A stretch of 17,547 nt of DNA, from assembly GCA_021162285.1 (NCBI GenBank), contig JAGGYZ010000109.1, positions 1 through 17,547 of the forward strand. Direction: 5' to 3'. A model generated the notes under the pieces. That model was not told the origin of the DNA. It did no database searches and saw nothing but the letters and a program-made list of their open reading frames with translations. Every line of letters starts with the position of its first letter. Position 1 is the stretch's first letter. A program made the translations under genes and the position numbers. The stretch is from Candidatus Fermentibacteraceae bacterium. GTDB lineage: Bacteria > Fermentibacterota > Fermentibacteria > Fermentibacterales > JCC-6. Shown piece by piece: positions 14,738-17,547 of the stretch.

Positions 14738-15886
14738 ATGGCAGCTGTATTCGATATCAGAGAGGTGGGAGAAGATCTCACCGGGAATATCCGGATTCTA
14801 GTGGTGGGAGTTGGAGGTTGTGGCTGCAATGCCATAACCAGAATGATACGCGATGGAATTTCCGGTGTAGAGTATGTGGCGGTTAATACCGATCAGCAGG
14901 ACTTCAAAGGCTGCCTTGCAACTGAGCAGCTGCTTATCGGTGGAAGGGTAACAAGAAACAGAGGAACAGGTGGCAACCAGGAACTTGGAGAACAGGCTGC
15001 CGAGGAAAGCGTTAACGACATAGAAGATCTGATGAGAGGTGCAGATATTCTATTTATCACCGCAGGTATGGGCGGGGGAACCGGTACGGGAGCATCACCG
15101 ATAATTGCCAGGATAGCAAAGGACAACGGAATAATTACAGTGGGTGTTGTCACACTTCCATTCGGCTATGAAGGTGCTATAAGAGCCAAACGGGCAGAAG
15201 ACGGTATACAGAGGCTGAAGACCGTGCTGGATACACTGATTGTAATACCCAATGACAGGCTTATGAGTGTGGTGGACGAGAATGCTACCTTTGACGAGGC
15301 CATGGGCGTTGCAAACGGGGTTCTCTCCAACGCAGTTGAAGGAATCAGCAGTATAATTTCCTGTCCCGGGGAGATCAACCTTGACTTTGAAGATATCAGA
15401 AGGGTAATTGCCAGTGGAGGCGGTGCAATGATGGGTACCGGTGTGGCCACCGGTCCGGACAGGGCAGAGGAAGCAGCCCGTCAGGCAATATCCAATCAGC
15501 TGCTTGACAATATTTCAATTGAGGGTGCCCGTGAGGTTCTTGTAAACATACATTCTTCTCAGCAGCTGAAGTTCAGTGAATTCAGCAAAGCTCAGAAAAT
15601 CATTTCAGATGTGGTTGGAGACATGGTGGAGATACGCATAGGAAGAAGTGTGGATGAAAGTATGGGTGAGGAGGTTAAAGTCACAGTGATTGCAACCGGC
15701 TTCGGGCAGTCTGATGATACCCAGCCTGAAGAGCTGCCTATGCAGAGAAAGCACACATCATTTCCGTTCAGTGCTGAAAGAAGGGGCACAGAGAACCTGC
15801 AGAGGTCGTATACCACGGCTAGTCCCGGTAACATGAGCACCAGTGAGGTGGAAATACCCTCATTTCTGCAGAGAGATATTGACTAG
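14738..15886 (+). CDS. ftsZ: Cell division protein FtsZ
   Basis: FtsZ is the tubulin-like GTPase that forms the Z ring at mid-cell. The 382-residue protein shows the nucleotide loop VGVGGCGCNAITRMI (Cys28, Cys30), NTDQQ, the tubulin signature GGGTGTG (112-118), VTLPFGYEG, the T7 synergy loop NLDFEDIR (Asn214, Asp216) and a C-terminal conserved peptide IPSFLQRD (373-380) that would bind FtsA. A short variable linker (about 325-365) precedes the peptide. All residues of the active site that I can place are kept; the two cysteines in the first glycine-rich loop are less usual. It ends the dcw cluster; no lpxC gene follows as in E. coli. Confidence 0.98.
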   Translation: MAAVFDIREVGEDLTGNIRILVVGVGGCGCNAITRMIRDGISGVEYVAVNTDQQDFKGCLATEQLLIGGRVTRNRGTGGNQELGEQAAEESVNDIEDLMRGADILFITAGMGGGTGTGASPIIARIAKDNGIITVGVVTLPFGYEGAIRAKRAEDGIQRLKTVLDTLIVIPNDRLMSVVDENATFDEAMGVANGVLSNAVEGISSIISCPGEINLDFEDIRRVIASGGGAMMGTGVATGPDRAEEAARQAISNQLLDNISIEGAREVLVNIHSSQQLKFSEFSKAQKIISDVVGDMVEIRIGRSVDESMGEEVKVTVIATGFGQSDDTQPEELPMQRKHTSFPFSAERRGTENLQRSYTTASPGNMSTSEVEIPSFLQRDID

Positions 15887-15913
15887 ACATAACTGCATGT
15901 AAAATGGATATAT

Positions 15914-15942
15914 TTGTTTGCGTTTCATTTGTTTGGTATATT
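15914..15942 (+). promoter_or_regulatory. Predicted extended -10 promoter of the radical SAM gene
   Basis: TTGTTT (15914-15919) and TATATT (15937-15942) are separated by 17 nt, and TG at 15934-15935 forms an extended -10 element. Transcription would begin near 15949, about 28 nt before the start codon. The whole 90-nt spacer after ftsZ is A+T-rich and holds no clear terminator hairpin, so read-through from the dcw operon is possible as well. Confidence 0.55.
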
Positions 15943-15976
15943 CCTGCTCAATATTTCAAGGGGGAGCAGGGATTCT

Positions 15977-17547
15977 ATGAGTCGAAAATCGGCTGGAGCT
16001 AAATATGACGAGCGAAGGTGCCAGCTTCTGGAGGCTGAAAGAAGGCTCTCCTCGCCCAATTCTGTAGGTGTGTTTGAGACTCTGGTGGCGTTTCCCCGGG
16101 AGTACACCCAGGCAATGGGGCACCTGGCTTTCCACCGGTTGTACAAGCAGCTTTCCACATGGCCCGACACTGTGTGTGCCAGAGCTTTTTTACCGGAAAA
16201 AGACGAGTACAACTGGAGAAAGAGGCAGCACAGACCTGTTGAAGCACTTGATACCGGAAAATCTATAAAAGACTCTGATCTCCTTGTATTTCTCATGCCC
16301 TCTGAAACAGACTGGTTCCCGGCTCTGCAGATGATGGAACTTTCCGACATTACCTTCAGGAACAACCAGCGCGAGCACAAGTGGCCCATTCTTCTGGCCA
16401 CCGGTTTAAGTGTTACAGCAAATCCCATTCCCATGAGCATGTTTTTTGATGCATTTATTATCGGAGAAACAGAACCTACTCTGGGTCCCGTGCTTGATAT
16501 AATCAAGAGTCTCGGTTCAAGAAGACGGCCTAAGTCGGAAATTCTGGCGGGGCTTGCAATACTTCCAGGGCTGTATGTGCCTGCAGTGCACGGTGCCAGT
16601 CCGCATTACTCGATAATGCGTCAGTGGGCCAGTTCTGAAAGCATAGGTGCTCTAACAAACACCGTTTCAGCCCAGTCCACACTTCCGGATACATACATCC
16701 TTGAAATTGCAAGAGGCTGCCCCTACAATTGCCGCTTTTGCATGGCCGGCTACCTTCTGCTTCCATACAGAGAGCAGCGTGCTGAAGACCTGGAAGTGAA
16801 GATGGGGAAAATACCAGAGGGCACTTCCCTGGTTTACGCTGCCTGCACACCGGACAGCCACGACGAGCTTGACCAGCTGATGGCAATAGCGGAAAAGAAC
16901 AATCTCAAAGCCAGGGTAAGTTCACACATGAAGGAATCCCCTGAGCTTGCCGAAGAATTACATAACATTCTTGATGCAGATACGCTTGTTCTTGTACCGG
17001 AAACAGGCAGCGAAAGCCTTCGGAAGGTTATTGGCAAGTTTAGAACCAACGATTACTACTTCCAGAAGGTAAAAGACGCCTCTCCATCGGTTAAGAAAAT
17101 ACAGATCTGCATCCAGCTTGGAGTTCCTTTTGAGAATGACACCGACAGGGTTGCCATAATTGAATTTGTAGAAACAATTATCAGTCTGACAAAGCTACCC
17201 GTGTCAGTAAGGATCGATCAGTTTATTCCAAGGCCGTGGACTGCATTCCAGTGGGCGGCCATGGCTAATCTTCGCGATGTACGAGAGCATCTTGCTCAGC
17301 TGAAGGAGAGTTTTAAAAAGACAAAGGTTCAGGAGATAACCGGTTTTGATCCCCGTGCTACTCTTATACAGGCCCTTCTTATCCGTGGTAACCAGTCAGT
17401 GGGAAAAGCTCTGGAGATCAAGCTGGAGGGTGTTGGCTGGAACACTGCCTTCGACCGCGCCGATCTTGATATGAACAGTGTGTTTGAAGAAAAAGATCAA
17501 AATACAAAGCTTCCATGGGAATTTCTCAATATGGGTTTCGGTTACAC
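15977..17547 (+). CDS. Radical SAM protein with N-terminal B12-binding-like domain, 3'-truncated by window edge
   Basis: The frame from ATG 15977 is open to the window end (523 codons, no stop). A cobalamin-binding-like N-terminal region (about residues 30-190) has segments such as FPREYTQAMGHLAFHRLY and FFDAFIIGETEPTLG, which resemble the B12-binding/radical SAM family described as TIGR03960. The cluster-binding motif CPYNCRFC (Cys248, Cys252, Cys255) within EIARGCPYNCRFCMAGYLLLPYRE marks a radical SAM enzyme with a 4Fe-4S cluster. PETGSESLRKVIGK further on is a typical strand of the SAM barrel. I see no DxHxxG motif for base-off cobalamin. Purine-rich AGGGGGAG (15959-15966) precedes the ATG. 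Substrate unknown; methylthiotransferase or tRNA-modifying roles are possible only by family analogy. Confidence 0.85.
   Translation, partial: MSRKSAGAKYDERRCQLLEAERRLSSPNSVGVFETLVAFPREYTQAMGHLAFHRLYKQLSTWPDTVCARAFLPEKDEYNWRKRQHRPVEALDTGKSIKDSDLLVFLMPSETDWFPALQMMELSDITFRNNQREHKWPILLATGLSVTANPIPMSMFFDAFIIGETEPTLGPVLDIIKSLGSRRRPKSEILAGLAILPGLYVPAVHGASPHYSIMRQWASSESIGALTNTVSAQSTLPDTYILEIARGCPYNCRFCMAGYLLLPYREQRAEDLEVKMGKIPEGTSLVYAACTPDSHDELDQLMAIAEKNNLKARVSSHMKESPELAEELHNILDADTLVLVPETGSESLRKVIGKFRTNDYYFQKVKDASPSVKKIQICIQLGVPFENDTDRVAIIEFVETIISLTKLPVSVRIDQFIPRPWTAFQWAAMANLRDVREHLAQLKESFKKTKVQEITGFDPRATLIQALLIRGNQSVGKALEIKLEGVGWNTAFDRADLDMNSVFEEKDQNTKLPWEFLNMGFGY

Noticed and set aside
15887..15900. 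Small inverted repeat ACAT...ATGT after ftsZ as a terminator
   Set aside because: The stem is only four A+T-rich pairs and no T-run follows.
15925..16506. Long open frame on the - strand (193 codons)
   Set aside because: It lies opposite the radical SAM gene, has low-complexity Ser/Arg-rich content, no recognisable motif and no ribosome binding site consistent with the local gene direction.

Overview
The window is almost entirely one division and cell wall (dcw) gene cluster, read left to right on the + strand: mraZ-rsmH-ftsL-ftsI-murE-murF-mraY-murD-ftsW-murG-murC-ftsQ-ftsA-ftsZ. It is flanked on the left by the 3' end of a bacterial tyrosine kinase (CpsD/Wzc type) gene and on the right by the 5' part of a radical SAM gene that runs off the window. 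I see no mobile elements, tRNA or rRNA genes, CRISPR arrays or convincing genes on the - strand.

The organism is a rod-type or otherwise walled bacterium of moderate GC content. MurE carries the DNPR signature of meso-diaminopimelate ligases, so the wall is probably DAP type. MraY has a long extracytoplasmic insertion and MurC has the DEFDRTFL variant of its central motif; from memory both recall Bacteroidetes/FCB-group proteins. Arginine is mostly encoded by AGA/AGG and ATA is common for isoleucine. An FCB-like or candidate-phylum bacterium is my best guess, with low confidence; the sequence does not name a species.

Layout. Positions 3-656: kinase tail with EX2RX2R, Walker A, A' and B motifs and a C-terminal tyrosine cluster, closed by an intrinsic terminator (704-730). 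Positions 731-820: a regulatory region with five GTGGG MraZ boxes woven around a TTGACA -35 element. Positions 821-15886: fourteen genes in a very tight run. Of the thirteen junctions, eight are 4-nt ATGA/GTGA overlaps, one is a 13-nt overlap, one a 1-nt overlap, and the remaining three (mraZ/rsmH, mraY/murD, ftsA/ftsZ) are 9-12 nt gaps. No internal terminator is visible. Positions 15887-15976: a 90-nt spacer with an extended -10 promoter candidate for the radical SAM gene.

How the genes work together. MurC, MurD, MurE and MurF build the UDP-MurNAc-pentapeptide; MraY and MurG convert it to lipid II; FtsW and FtsI polymerise and crosslink it at the septum; FtsL and FtsQ belong to the complex that activates FtsW/FtsI; FtsA tethers FtsZ filaments to the membrane; RsmH methylates 16S rRNA; MraZ is the likely autorepressor. 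murB and ddl, often found between murC and ftsQ, are absent and must lie elsewhere. The window is mostly an ordinary, well-preserved cluster; the points most worth a second look are the five-box operator/promoter, the near-leaderless mraZ start that it implies, and the uncharacterised radical SAM protein next to ftsZ.
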